A DNA stretch of 64,000 nt from Heyndrickxia ginsengihumi (GCF_011008565.1 NZ_JAAIWK010000021.1:1-64000), one strand, 5' to 3'. Shown: positions 21,149 to 29,702, numbered from the stretch's first letter. Notes: a model not told the origin generated them from the sequence alone. A program made the numbers and translations.

Positions 21149-22311
21149 TTCCATATGATACTTTTCTATTTTTCTTCATCATTGCTGTACTACTGCTTCC
21201 AACGATCATTATCGGTTTGAATGGAAAACGAGCAAGATCTTATAATATGGTGATTACGCTCGTCATGCTAATCATTATGTTTGCAAACAATCTCGTTGGC
21301 ATCGTTTCTCTTATCTTATTTACAATATGGCAGCTTTTGCTTATCAAAGGTTATGTTTTCTACCGGCAACAGCAAAATAGTACTTTTCTATTTTGTCTTT
21401 GTGTCATTGCATCAATTTTACCTTTAGTTTGTGTAAAGATTTTTCCAATTTTAGGTTTACATGATTTATTTGGATTTTTAGGGATTTCCTACCTCACTTT
21501 TAAAGCAGTACAAATGGTGATGGAAATCAGAGACGGACTAATAAAACATGATATATCGACAATAGATTTTCTCTACTTTTTATTATTCTTTCCAACGATT
21601 TCATCAGGCCCAATCGATCGTTGGCGCCGATTTAAAAAAGATGACGCTGTAACGCCATCAAAAGAAGAATATCGGACATTCCTATATGAAGGAATTAATA
21701 AAATTTTTCAAGGCTTTTTATATAAGTTTATTATTGCATATTTGATCCATCACGATCTTTTAGTCTATTTGCCTACTAATCCTTTTGTCTATATAAAACC
21801 TTTTATCGCCGATCTTTTATATATGTACGCCTATAGCATGTACCTTTTCTTTGATTTTGCAGGATACAGTGCATTCGCGATTGGGGTCAGTTATATAATG
21901 GGCATTAAAACACCTGAAAATTTTAACTTGCCATTTTTAAGCAGAAATATTAAAGATTTCTGGAATCGTTGGCATTTATCGCTCTCCTATTGGTTTAGAG
22001 ACTATGTATACATGCGCTTTGTTTTCTGGATGACAAAGAAAAAGTGGATTAAAAATCGTTATACCGTATCTAACCTAGGGTATCTATTGTTATTCCTAAT
22101 TATGGGATTATGGCACGGTATTGCCCTCCAATATATTGTATATGGGCTGTATCATGCATGTCTGATGATCGGCTTTGACTATTTTGATAGATGGAATCGA
22201 AAACATAAATTTTGGCCAAAAAATAAATTAACTCACGTCCTTTCAGTTTTCATTACGTTCAACATTATTTGTTTCGGTTTTTATATTTTTTCAGGACAAT
22301 TATTTAAATAA
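21145..22311 (+). CDS. dltB: DltB, MBOAT-family D-alanyl transfer protein
   Basis: A 388-residue polytopic membrane protein of the MBOAT acyltransferase family. The conserved region RNIKDFWNRWHLSLSYWFRDY and the later GLWHGIALQYIVYG include the MBOAT catalytic His (in LWHG). It moves D-alanine from DltC across the membrane for esterification of teichoic acids. It overlaps dltA by 4 nt and is followed by dltC after 15 nt. Confidence 0.96.
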   Translation: MIPYDTFLFFFIIAVLLLPTIIIGLNGKRARSYNMVITLVMLIIMFANNLVGIVSLILFTIWQLLLIKGYVFYRQQQNSTFLFCLCVIASILPLVCVKIFPILGLHDLFGFLGISYLTFKAVQMVMEIRDGLIKHDISTIDFLYFLLFFPTISSGPIDRWRRFKKDDAVTPSKEEYRTFLYEGINKIFQGFLYKFIIAYLIHHDLLVYLPTNPFVYIKPFIADLLYMYAYSMYLFFDFAGYSAFAIGVSYIMGIKTPENFNLPFLSRNIKDFWNRWHLSLSYWFRDYVYMRFVFWMTKKKWIKNRYTVSNLGYLLLFLIMGLWHGIALQYIVYGLYHACLMIGFDYFDRWNRKHKFWPKNKLTHVLSVFITFNIICFGFYIFSGQLFK

Positions 22312-22326
22312 AGGAGATTAAATAAA

Positions 22327-22560
22327 ATGGAAAAACAAGAGGTATTCAATATGCTCGCTGAAGTATGTCAAGATGACGTCGTTGTAAATGAACCAGATAT
22401 TGATTTATTCGAACATAACCTATTAGATTCATTCGGCATCATTACCCTATTAGTAGAAATCGAAGGTCGCTTCGGTATTAGTATTCCTATTACAGAATTT
22501 ACACGGGAAGAATGGAATACACCAAATCAAATTGCAAGGAAGTTAGCTGAACAGGAATGA
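22327..22560 (+). CDS. dltC: D-alanine carrier protein
   Basis: A 77-residue acyl-carrier-type protein. S35 in NLLDSFGI is the phosphopantetheine attachment site. It accepts D-alanine from DltA and presents it to DltB. AAAGGAG lies ahead of the ATG. The stop overlaps the dltD start by 4 nt. Confidence 0.95.
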   Translation: MEKQEVFNMLAEVCQDDVVVNEPDIDLFEHNLLDSFGIITLLVEIEGRFGISIPITEFTREEWNTPNQIARKLAEQE

Positions 22561-23732
22561 AAAAATATGCATTTGCACCAATCATCATTGCCTTTGCACT
22601 ATTTCTCGTATTTTTATTCTTTCCAAATCGTTGGATTGAACATTTTATTACGGATCAAAACGTGGAAAGTGCTGCAACAGAATTAAACCCGCTCATGTTT
22701 CAAGGGGAATATATTCAAAGTAAGATGCTTGAAAGCAAAAAATACTTTCCTATTTATGGGTCTTCAGAGTTGGCTCATTTTGATCCCTTCCATCCTTCTA
22801 ATTACTTTGCAGCAAATTCAGATGGATTTACTCCCTTCCTATATGGGCGTGGCGGTTGTCAATCCATTATTCAATTTATGAATTTTGCAGCACATGCAAA
22901 TCAATTAAAAGGAAAAAAGTTAGTATTTATTATATCGCCACAATGGTTTCATAAAAACGGTATAGATGATTTTCATTTTGATCCGAACTACTCAATGCTG
23001 CAAGCCTATGATTTGGCGTTTAATCGGGGGCTTGATCCAGCACTAAAAAAACAAGCGATCAAAAGACTGCTACATTTTGATGTTGTTACAAGGGATCCGA
23101 TTTTGACAACTTTATTCAAAGGTGAGATCAGTGATTCATCATCCGCTCACTTTAAAGCTGCTGTTGTGAAACCAATCGCGTATATGACTAAGCAGCTATT
23201 GGTTAAGAAAGATTTGTACTTTACACTTGCAGGTCATTTTAAAAGAAATCGGCAGGAAAATACGCAACTTATTAAAAACAAATCATGGACTAGCTTAAAA
23301 ACACTTGCCGATCAATACGGCAAAAAACGATCAACAAATAATCCATTTAATGTAGAAAATGGTTATTATAAAAAGAAAATTGCTTTTCGCGTCAAACAGT
23401 TAAAGGGCTCTAATACTAATACATCCTATACAAATTCTATTGAATACGAAGACTTCCAAATGGTCTTAGATTTGTTAAAAGAAAAAAATGCAAAACCACT
23501 GTTTGTCATTCTTCCTGTTAACGGAAAATGGTATGATTATACAGGATTATCAGAAGCAAATCGGCAAACCTATTATAGAAAAATTAAAGCACAAGTTGAA
23601 CAAGCGGGATTCCCGGTTGCTGATTTCTCTAATCATGAATACGATCCATATTTCTTAAAAGACACAATGCATATCGGCTGGAAAGGCTGGGTGTATTTAG
23701 ACGAAGCAATGGACAAACATTGGAAGCAATAA
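22557..23732 (+). CDS. dltD: DltD, teichoic-acid D-alanylation protein
   Basis: A 391-residue protein with one N-terminal membrane anchor (about 4-22) and an extracellular SGNH-like domain. The GSSEL motif (IYGSSELAHFDPFHPSNYF) holds the nucleophile Ser, and DTMHIGWKGW near the end holds the acidic and His partners. It completes D-alanine transfer to lipoteichoic acid outside the cell. The operon ends here at a terminator; D-alanylation lowers surface negative charge and sensitivity to cationic peptides. Confidence 0.95.
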   Translation: MKKYAFAPIIIAFALFLVFLFFPNRWIEHFITDQNVESAATELNPLMFQGEYIQSKMLESKKYFPIYGSSELAHFDPFHPSNYFAANSDGFTPFLYGRGGCQSIIQFMNFAAHANQLKGKKLVFIISPQWFHKNGIDDFHFDPNYSMLQAYDLAFNRGLDPALKKQAIKRLLHFDVVTRDPILTTLFKGEISDSSSAHFKAAVVKPIAYMTKQLLVKKDLYFTLAGHFKRNRQENTQLIKNKSWTSLKTLADQYGKKRSTNNPFNVENGYYKKKIAFRVKQLKGSNTNTSYTNSIEYEDFQMVLDLLKEKNAKPLFVILPVNGKWYDYTGLSEANRQTYYRKIKAQVEQAGFPVADFSNHEYDPYFLKDTMHIGWKGWVYLDEAMDKHWKQ

Positions 23733-23736
23733 TCGA

Positions 23737-23771
23737 AATAAGGACTGTGAAGCTACTCACAGTCCTTATTT
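23737..23771 (+). terminator. dlt operon terminator
   Basis: AATAAGGACTGTGA pairs with the downstream TCACAGTCCTTATT around a short loop, a few nt after the dltD stop. Confidence 0.85.
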
Positions 23772-23891
23772 ATATCTTCTCACTATTATTTCTAATTTTT
23801 TCTTTTAAAAATTTCTTTTATTTATCCCCTTCTCTTCGATATAATCTTGATATGTGTGAAAAGAAATTTACTGAAAAAGGTGTATATATAT

Positions 23892-25448
23892 ATGAGTATT
23901 TTATCTGTTAAAAACTTAAGTCATGGATTTGGCGACCGTGCGATCTTTAATGATGTCTCCTTTCGCCTGTTAAAGGGTGAACATATCGGCCTCATCGGTG
24001 CCAATGGCGAAGGAAAGTCAACATTTATGAATATTATTACAGGAAAGCTGCAGCCAGATGAAGGAAAAGTCGAGTGGGCAAAAAAAGTAAGAGTCGGTTA
24101 TTTAGATCAGCATGCCCAATTACAAAAGGGAATGAGCATGCGTGATGTCTTAAAAGGTGCCTTTCAATATTTATTCGATCTAGAAACAGAAATGAACGGA
24201 TTATATGAGCAAATGGGCTCAGCAACTCCTGAAGAATTAGAAAGTATGCTCGAAGAAGTTGGAACGATACAAGATATTTTAACAAATAATGACTTCTATA
24301 TTATTGATGCAAAGGTAGAAGAAATTGCCCGCGGTCTTGGACTTGATGATATTGGACTTGAGCGGGATGTCCATGACTTAAGCGGTGGTCAAAGAACAAA
24401 AGTACTATTAGCAAAACTGCTGCTTGAAAAACCAGACATTCTCCTTTTAGATGAACCGACAAACTATTTAGATGAGCAACATATCGAATGGCTTAAACGC
24501 TATTTACAGGAATATGAGAATGCCTTTATTTTAATCTCTCATGATATCCCATTTCTAAATAGCGTAATCAATCTAATTTATCATATGGAAAATCAACAAT
24601 TAACCCGCTATGTCGGTGACTACGATGATTTCATGAAAGTATATGAAATGAAAAAACAGCAACTGGAAGCTGCCTATAAAAAACAGCAACAAGAGATTTC
24701 CGAGCTGAAAGATTTCGTAGCGCGCAATAAAGCAAGAGTTTCTACTAGAAATATGGCAATGTCCCGCCAAAAGAAACTCGATAAAATGGAAATGATTGAA
24801 CTTGCCCAAGAAAGACCAAAGCCGGAGTTCAATTTTAAAGAAGGCAGAACGTCCGGAAAAGTGATCTTTGAAACAAAGGATTTAGTTATTGGTTATGATG
24901 AACCGCTGTCTAAACCATTAAGCTTACGAATGGAACGCGGTCAAAAAATTGCCTTAGTCGGAGCAAACGGTATTGGTAAAACGACTTTATTAAAAAGTAT
25001 TTTAGGAGAAATCCAACCAATATCAGGTTCAGTAGAACGCGGAGACTATTTATTAACTGGCTATTTTGAGCAAGAGATCAAACAAGCAAACTACCGGACT
25101 TGCATTGAAGATGTATGGAATGAGTTCCCATCCTATACCCAATACGAAGTTCGCGCAGCACTTGCCAAATGTGGCTTAACGACGAAACATATTGAAAGTA
25201 AAGTAGAAGTACTCAGCGGTGGCGAAAAGGCAAAAGTACGTCTTTGCAAACTAATTAACAAAGAAACAAATGTGCTTGTGCTTGATGAACCGACAAACCA
25301 TCTCGATGTCGATGCCAAAGATGAACTCAAACGGGCTTTAAAACAATACAAAGGAAGCGTCCTTATCATTTGCCACGAACCAGAATTTTATCAAGATGTC
25401 GTAACAGATGTTTGGAACTGTGAAAACTGGACTACAAAGGTGTTTTAA
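23892..25448 (+). CDS. ykpA: ABC-F family ATPase, YkpA-like
   Basis: A 518-residue cytoplasmic protein with two ABC domains and no membrane part. Walker A motifs are GANGEGKST and GANGIGKTT; signatures are LSGGQRTKV and LSGGEKAKV; Walker B motifs are LLLDEPTNYLDE and LVLDEPTNHLD. The linker between domains is Lys/Gln-rich and coiled. ABC-F proteins act on ribosomes, some resolving stalled translation; my recollection of B. subtilis YkpA is closely similar along the whole length. The ATG at 23892 has AAGGTG upstream; an earlier in-frame start at 23847 lacks one. Confidence 0.88.
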   Translation: MSILSVKNLSHGFGDRAIFNDVSFRLLKGEHIGLIGANGEGKSTFMNIITGKLQPDEGKVEWAKKVRVGYLDQHAQLQKGMSMRDVLKGAFQYLFDLETEMNGLYEQMGSATPEELESMLEEVGTIQDILTNNDFYIIDAKVEEIARGLGLDDIGLERDVHDLSGGQRTKVLLAKLLLEKPDILLLDEPTNYLDEQHIEWLKRYLQEYENAFILISHDIPFLNSVINLIYHMENQQLTRYVGDYDDFMKVYEMKKQQLEAAYKKQQQEISELKDFVARNKARVSTRNMAMSRQKKLDKMEMIELAQERPKPEFNFKEGRTSGKVIFETKDLVIGYDEPLSKPLSLRMERGQKIALVGANGIGKTTLLKSILGEIQPISGSVERGDYLLTGYFEQEIKQANYRTCIEDVWNEFPSYTQYEVRAALAKCGLTTKHIESKVEVLSGGEKAKVRLCKLINKETNVLVLDEPTNHLDVDAKDELKRALKQYKGSVLIICHEPEFYQDVVTDVWNCENWTTKVF

Positions 25449-25497
25449 TCCCCACCCCTACCTCCCCTGTTTATAGAATAAAAAATGGCAAAAAGGC

Positions 25498-25525
25498 TTG
25501 CACTCTCTATTATTTTTTATATACT
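25498..25525 (+). promoter_or_regulatory. tRNA-Ala promoter
   Basis: TTGCAC (25498-25503) and TATACT (25520-25525) are 16 nt apart, about 25 nt upstream of the tRNA 5' end. Confidence 0.7.
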
Positions 25526-25549
25526 AATAATAGAAATGATTCTATAAAC

Positions 25550-25622
25550 GGGGCATTAGCTCAGCTGGGAGAGCGCTACGCTGGCAGCGTCGAGGTCAGG
25601 GGTTCGAGCCCCCTATGCTCCA
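25550..25622 (+). tRNA. tRNA-Ala (anticodon GGC)
   Basis: A complete cloverleaf of 73 nt. The acceptor stem is GGGGCAT/ATGCTCC, the D arm GCTC/GAGC, the anticodon loop CTGGCAG (GGC, alanine), the T arm AGGGG/CCCCT with TTCGAGC. The discriminator is A and CCA is not encoded. The anticodon stem CTACG/CGTCG has one T-C mismatch at positions 28-42 where close relatives carry an A-T or similar pair. A terminator follows immediately. It is the left boundary of a 4-kb insertion. Confidence 0.95.
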
Positions 25623-25630
25623 TCCCATTT

Positions 25631-25675
25631 AAAAAAGGTCAAACCCCTTATTTATTAAGGGTTTTGACCTTTTTT
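25631..25675 (+). terminator. tRNA-Ala terminator
   Basis: AAAGGTCAAA-CCCCTTA and TAAGGGTTTTGACCTTT form a stem followed by a T run just after the tRNA. A variant of the same hairpin ends the second repeat copy at 29659-29702. Confidence 0.88.
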
Positions 25676-25676
25676 A

Positions 25677-26130
25677 TTTTAAAATCAATTGATCCTCAAA
25701 ACGTGCACATTGTCAAAACAACTTGCACAAAATCTGCACAATATAATTTATTGAGTAGAGGATGCAGTTCATACTGTCCCCTCCTTTTTTCGACTTTTTG
25801 TGCTAACCTGAACGTTTATTAGCAGGGAACTAGAGTTATTACAATTTCTTATTTATTGATGAAGATGGGATATTGATGGAATATCTGTACGAGAGTGATC
25901 TTCTACAAATAACTTAGTAAGGGTTCCTTAATCAAATTTATAAAGGTCCATTCGAATTGGGCCTTTTTTATGTTATGAAGATTACCTAACCATTTACTCT
26001 GTCCTATATGAAACATTATAGACGCAGTTAAAGTGATCAATTTTCAATAAATCAGATTAAAATCTGAACTGCCAAATTGAATCAAAACACCTTTGAAGCA
26101 TAAAAACGGGCTTTTTTGAAGAAAATTTGA
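25677..26130. other. intergenic stretch with possible gene remnant
   Basis: No intact gene is visible. A short open frame near 25848-25917 reads LFIDEDGILMEYLYESDLLQIT and stops, followed by a terminator-like hairpin AAAGGTCC/GGGCCTTT-TTTT at about 25943-25972. This resembles the tail end of a lost gene, perhaps part of the original mobile element, but I cannot name it. Repeated TGCACA motifs occur at 25702-25742. Confidence 0.35.
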
Positions 26131-26212
26131 TTGACAAATGGGGCTATTCTGTAATACTATATACTAGTAGTTAGTAACACTGAATATCGGTAACACAAAA
26201 TACCTCTGTTAC
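26131..26212 (+). promoter_or_regulatory. padR promoter and probable operator
   Basis: TTGACA at 26131-26136 is followed after 15-18 nt by the AT-rich TAATACTATATACT, a plausible -10. Downstream, GTAACA (26190-26195) and TGTTAC (26207-26212) form an inverted repeat with an 11-nt spacer, and GTAACAC is also repeated directly at 26174-26180. An inverted repeat over the 5' leader is a likely autoregulatory PadR site. Confidence 0.45.
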
Positions 26213-26257
26213 AGAGTATAAAACAAATAAAAACAAAATATAAATGGAGGTAATAAA

Positions 26258-26599
26258 TTGGAAAATATCACAGAAATGCTAAAAGGGGTGCTTGAGGGGT
26301 GTGTCCTTGAAATCATCAGCCGTGGTGAAACTTACGGCTATGAAATCACGCAACAGCTGCGAAAACTTGGCTTCACTGAAGTAGTTGAAGGCACAGTTTA
26401 TACGATCACCATGCGGCTTGAGAAAAACAATCTGGTGGACACTGAGAAAAAGCCATCCAATATGGGACCGCCGAGAAAATTTTACACCCTTAACGCAGCG
26501 GGTCAAAAACAGCTTGAAATGTTTTGGAAAAAATGGGATTTCGTCTCAAGTAAAATTAACGAGCTCAAAAAAATAAAATCAAAAGGAGATGTATTATGA
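26258..26599 (+). CDS. PadR-family transcriptional regulator
   Basis: A 113-residue winged-helix protein. The family pattern is clear: an N-terminal helix (LKGVLEGCVLEIISRG), ETYGYEITQQL, the recognition helix and wing VVEGTVYTITMRLEKNNLV and GPPRKFYTLNAAGQKQL. It is a short PadR subfamily 2-type protein. PadR proteins commonly repress an adjacent exporter and release on binding its substrate, which fits the operon here. The start is TTG with TGGAGG upstream. The stop is at the start of the first DUF1048 gene. Confidence 0.92.
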   Translation: MENITEMLKGVLEGCVLEIISRGETYGYEITQQLRKLGFTEVVEGTVYTITMRLEKNNLVDTEKKPSNMGPPRKFYTLNAAGQKQLEMFWKKWDFVSSKINELKKIKSKGDVL

Positions 26600-26931
26600 T
26601 GAGTTTTTTAGAAAAAATCTTTGGAGATTTTAGCGAAAAGAAAGTATGGCGCGAAATGGAAAACCGTGCAAAAGCCTTACCTGAAGACTACTATAACGCC
26701 TACAAAGCGATGCAAAAATATCTCTGGAACACTGGCGGCATGATGGATTGGCAAGAGACGAAATTCGTCTTTAATCACATCATCGATCTTCTTGAAGAAG
26801 CCGCAGCCGATGGCAAGCGTGTTAAAGAAGTTACTGGCAACGACGTAGCAGCCTTCTGTGATGATCTTGCCATTGATGGAAAATCGTGGGTTGATAAGCA
26901 GCGTCAAAAACTTAACGATTCGATTCAATAA
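26599..26931 (+). CDS. DUF1048 protein, copy 1
   Basis: A 110-residue soluble helical protein of the DUF1048 family. It has the N-terminal MSFLEKIFG, an alpha-helical core with ALPEDYYNAYKAMQKYLW, and the terminal VTGNDVAAFCDDL-(x)-WVDKQRQKLN. The molecular role of DUF1048 is unknown; the family recurs between padR and ABC-exporter genes. The preceding ATG (26596) overlaps the padR stop, and AAGGAG lies upstream. It is one of three paralogues in a row. Confidence 0.85.
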   Translation: MSFLEKIFGDFSEKKVWREMENRAKALPEDYYNAYKAMQKYLWNTGGMMDWQETKFVFNHIIDLLEEAAADGKRVKEVTGNDVAAFCDDLAIDGKSWVDKQRQKLNDSIQ

Positions 26932-26968
26932 TAGAACTTTGCTGAACAGCATCTGAAAGGAGACTACA

Positions 26969-27322
26969 ATGAGCTTTTTAGAAAAAATAACCGGCAGCGA
27001 TATGACTAAAGAAATAAAAGGTTTTGAAGCACGAGCAAAAGTCTTGCCAGCTGAATATCAAACCGCTTGGAAAGAAATTAAAAGTAATCTTTGGATTCAC
27101 GGAGATTTCACTGGTCGTAATCTGATGCCGATTCTTGACAGTGCTCTTGAACTGCTTGAAGTTACATCAGCAGACGGCCAGAGCATCGAAGAAGTACTAG
27201 GGGATGATATCAAAGGCTTCTGCGCAGCGCTTGCTGGTGACGAAGGCGCAAAAACTTATCGAGATAAATGGCGTGAACAACTCAACAAGAACGTAGCAAG
27301 AAAATTAGGAGGACTGAAATGA
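26969..27322 (+). CDS. DUF1048 protein, copy 2
   Basis: A 117-residue paralogue of the previous gene, starting with the same MSFLEKI and ending in VLGDDIKGFCAALAGDEGAKTYRDKWREQLN. It shares the LPAEYQTAWKEIKSNLW helix with its siblings but has diverged strongly. AAAGGAG precedes the ATG. It overlaps copy 3 by 4 nt. Confidence 0.85.
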   Translation: MSFLEKITGSDMTKEIKGFEARAKVLPAEYQTAWKEIKSNLWIHGDFTGRNLMPILDSALELLEVTSADGQSIEEVLGDDIKGFCAALAGDEGAKTYRDKWREQLNKNVARKLGGLK

Positions 27323-27651
27323 GTATCAAAGAAATCATCGAAGGCAAAAAAGTATGGAGAGCCCATGTTGCGCGTGTCAAAACGCTTCCACAAGATTACC
27401 AAATTGTCTATAAAGAGATCCAAAAATATCTCTTCAAAGTCGGTCCTGTTGAGTTAAACAAAGGTATCGGACTGCTCTCGGAAATTCTCAGTTTCTTTGA
27501 AGAAGGCGTAACTGCCGGGAAAGGTGTGCTTGAAGTTACAGGAACAGATGTTGCTGCTTTCTGCGATGCGCTGATTGAAGATTCTAAGACTTACGCTGAT
27601 CTCTATCAAGAATCAGTCAATCAAAAAGTCGATAAGGCGATGAAAAAATAG
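27319..27651 (+). CDS. DUF1048 protein, copy 3
   Basis: A 110-residue paralogue whose N-terminus has lost the MSFLEK start (MSIKEIIEGKKVWRAHVARV) but keeps LPQDYQIVYKEIQKYLF and VTGTDVAAFCDALIED. Its start overlaps the stop of copy 2. Three linked, diverged copies suggest hetero-oligomers or division of labour; this is inference. A 236-nt spacer with an inverted repeat CTGAATAG/CTATTCAG follows before the ABC genes. Confidence 0.85.
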   Translation: MSIKEIIEGKKVWRAHVARVKTLPQDYQIVYKEIQKYLFKVGPVELNKGIGLLSEILSFFEEGVTAGKGVLEVTGTDVAAFCDALIEDSKTYADLYQESVNQKVDKAMKK

Positions 27652-27887
27652 AAGCAGCCTAGTACTTGACGGCAAAATACTATCGAACTTTTCCCTAAAT
27701 ATTGCACTTTAAAAGTAATTTCAATAGATAAAACCGACTGAATAGCTGGTTACAAATGTAAATTGCCACCTTCACTATTCAGTTATATTTTCAATCCAGT
27801 AGTAAGTATTACAGATTATCAGTATGACTAAGTAGAGGAGTAAAGGTAATCTAGTGCCTTGCTGGACTTTTATAAGGAGGAAAAAAT

Positions 27888-28649
27888 ATGAGCAATGTGG
27901 CGATTTCTGTAAAAGGGGTAAAAAAATCCTTTAAAGGCAAGGAAGTCCTAAAGGGGGTGGGGTTTGAGGTACAGCGTGGCGAAATTTTCGCACTGCTGGG
28001 CTCAAATGGAGCGGGAAAGACGACGACGGTCAATATCCTTTCGACGCTGATGAAGCCCGATGGCGGCGAAGCTGCTATTTGCGGCTTTGACGTCCAGCGT
28101 CAACCGGATCATGTTCGCCAGAGCATCAGCCTGACAGGGCAGTTCGCAGCTTTAGACAGCATGCTCACAGGTAGGGAAAATCTAATGATGATCGCTAAGC
28201 TGCGCGGAGTTTCCAATCCCGCTCAAGTCGCTGACCATCTGCTGGTAAGGTTCAGCCTGACTGATGCGGCCAACCGCCGGGTAGATACCTATTCCGGTGG
28301 GATGAAGCGCCGGATTGATATCGCCATGAGCCTGATCGGGACGCCAGAAGTCATTTTTCTCGACGAACCGACGACAGGGCTTGACCCGAAAGCACGGATT
28401 GAAGTCTGGGATACCGTCAAGAAGCTTGCCGGAGGCGGCACAACCATCTTGCTGACAACTCAGTACCTGGAGGAAGCTGAACAACTGGCGGATCGTATCG
28501 CCATTCTAAATGACGGGAAAATCATCACGACCGGCACTCTTGCTGAACTCAAAAAAATGTTCCCGCCAGCGAAAGTAGAATACATTGAGAAGCAGCCGAC
28601 ATTGGAGGAAATTTTTCTCGCGATCATCGGCAAAAAGGAGGAGATGTAA
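27888..28649 (+). CDS. ABC exporter ATPase, DrrA-like
   Basis: A 253-residue ATP-binding subunit. Walker A is GSNGAGKTT (38-46), the signature is YSGGMKRR, Walker B is VIFLDEPTTGLDP, and the H-loop region reads LLTTQYLEEAEQLADRI. It belongs to the daunorubicin-resistance type of exporters but has a shorter C-terminus than the second ATPase in this window (37422-38444). AAGGAGG precedes the ATG. Codon use and GC content are visibly higher than in neighbouring genes, which supports horizontal origin. It pairs with the permease 1 nt downstream. Confidence 0.92.
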   Translation: MSNVAISVKGVKKSFKGKEVLKGVGFEVQRGEIFALLGSNGAGKTTTVNILSTLMKPDGGEAAICGFDVQRQPDHVRQSISLTGQFAALDSMLTGRENLMMIAKLRGVSNPAQVADHLLVRFSLTDAANRRVDTYSGGMKRRIDIAMSLIGTPEVIFLDEPTTGLDPKARIEVWDTVKKLAGGGTTILLTTQYLEEAEQLADRIAILNDGKIITTGTLAELKKMFPPAKVEYIEKQPTLEEIFLAIIGKKEEM

Positions 28650-28650
28650 A

Positions 28651-29400
28651 ATGAAAAGCAGAACAGGAGTATTACTAGGACGTTTAATGCGCAACATCAT
28701 GCGCAGTCCGGATACAATTATCACGGTAGCGATTACACCGATTGCGATGATGCTGCTGTTTGTCTACGTATTGGGCGGCGCCATAAAGGCAGGAACGGAT
28801 AACTACGTCAATTATTTATTGCCCGGAATCTTGCTGATGGCTATCGCATCCGGTGTCTCTTACACTTCCATGCGGCTGTTTAATGATGTAAAAAGCGGAC
28901 TGATGGCGCGTTTCATTACCATGCCCATCAGGCGCTCGTCGATATTGTGGGCTCATGTGTTGACCTCCCTTGTTTCTAATGCGCTTACTGTCATCGTAGT
29001 AATTCTCATTGCGCTCTTGATGGGCTTCCGTTCCAACGCCGATATCCTGCATTGGCTCGCAGTAGCTGGGATACTCGGGCTGTTTACACTAGCGCTGACA
29101 TGGCTGGCGGTCATTCCCGGATTAACTGCAAGGTCTATGGAAGGGGCGACAGCCTACTCATATCCGCTAATTTTCCTGCCGTTTATTAGTTCGGCCTTTG
29201 TCCCCACCAAAACCATGCCTAAAATTATCCGTGCGTTCGCCGAGAATCAGCCCGTGACTTCCATCGTAAATACGATTCGTGCCCTCTTGTATGGAGGAGC
29301 TGTTGGCAACGGTATCTGGATCGCACTTACCTGGTGTGTCGGCATCATGATCATTGCTTACTTCTTCGCCAGTAAAGCATTTAAACGCCAGTTAGGGTAA
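28651..29400 (+). CDS. ABC-2 type exporter permease, DrrB-like
   Basis: A 249-residue membrane subunit with six predicted helices and the ABC-2 pattern (LLPGILLMAIASGVSYTSMRLFNDVKSGLMARFITMPI in part; ALTWLAVIPGLTARS; AFVPTKTMP). The ATG at 28651 is 1 nt after the ATPase stop, with AAAGGAGGAG upstream; the reading frame stays open further upstream but inside the ATPase gene. Substrate unknown; the PadR regulator suggests a toxic small molecule or peptide. Confidence 0.9.
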   Translation: MKSRTGVLLGRLMRNIMRSPDTIITVAITPIAMMLLFVYVLGGAIKAGTDNYVNYLLPGILLMAIASGVSYTSMRLFNDVKSGLMARFITMPIRRSSILWAHVLTSLVSNALTVIVVILIALLMGFRSNADILHWLAVAGILGLFTLALTWLAVIPGLTARSMEGATAYSYPLIFLPFISSAFVPTKTMPKIIRAFAENQPVTSIVNTIRALLYGGAVGNGIWIALTWCVGIMIIAYFFASKAFKRQLG

Positions 29401-29462
29401 AGTACATCATTATGGGGATTGCTATATCAATAGTCAACCGTTGCGATGACTGCATTTAGTAT

Positions 29463-29506
29463 GAGGGACAATCTCCCACTATATGGCTTTGAGATTGTCC
29501 TCTTTT
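29463..29506 (+). terminator. terminator of the island operon
   Basis: GAGGGACAATCTC and GAGATTGTCCTC form a stem followed by TTTT, about 60 nt after the permease stop. Confidence 0.8.
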
Positions 29507-29608
29507 ACATGTATGAAATTAATCATTAGTTTCAACATATTGATTCACTATTGTTGGTGTTACTTAACATCCGTACTCGATCTACAAAAAAGCGGTGAGC
29601 CACAAATT

Positions 29609-29702
29609 CTGGCAGCGTCGAGGTCAGAGGTTCGAGTCCCCTATGCTCCATCCCATTAAAAAAAGGGCAAAACCTTTATTTATTAAGGGTTTTGCCCTTT
29701 TT
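29609..29702 (+). repeat. degenerate duplicate of tRNA-Ala 3' half (att-like)
   Basis: From CTGGCAGCGTCGAGGTCAG onward this copies the tRNA-Ala 3' half and its terminator with several substitutions. The T stem now carries one mismatch (AGAGG against CCCCT), and no 5' half of a tRNA precedes it, so it cannot make a functional tRNA. It marks the right end of the island. Confidence 0.8.

Larger units (their letters stand above)
25581..29702. mobile_element. 4-kb genomic island inserted in the tRNA-Ala gene
   Basis: The 3' half of tRNA-Ala, starting at CTGGCAG in the anticodon loop, plus its terminator (25581-25675) is repeated at 29609-29702. The copies are 4028 bp apart, and the bases before CTGGCAG differ, so the repeat begins exactly in the anticodon loop. 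This is the pattern left when an element integrates at a tRNA gene. Between the copies lie padR, three DUF1048 genes and an ABC exporter, the last with visibly higher GC than the surroundings. No integrase is left, so the island is either a remnant or mobilised in trans. Confidence 0.65.

Noticed and set aside
25702-25742. Repeated TGCACA motifs as a possible CRISPR or regulatory array
   Set aside because: Only two or three short copies with irregular spacing and no spacers; nothing of array form occurs anywhere in the window.
29609-29650. Second functional tRNA gene
   Set aside because: Only the 3' half is present, with a T-stem mismatch and no 5' half, so it is a remnant.
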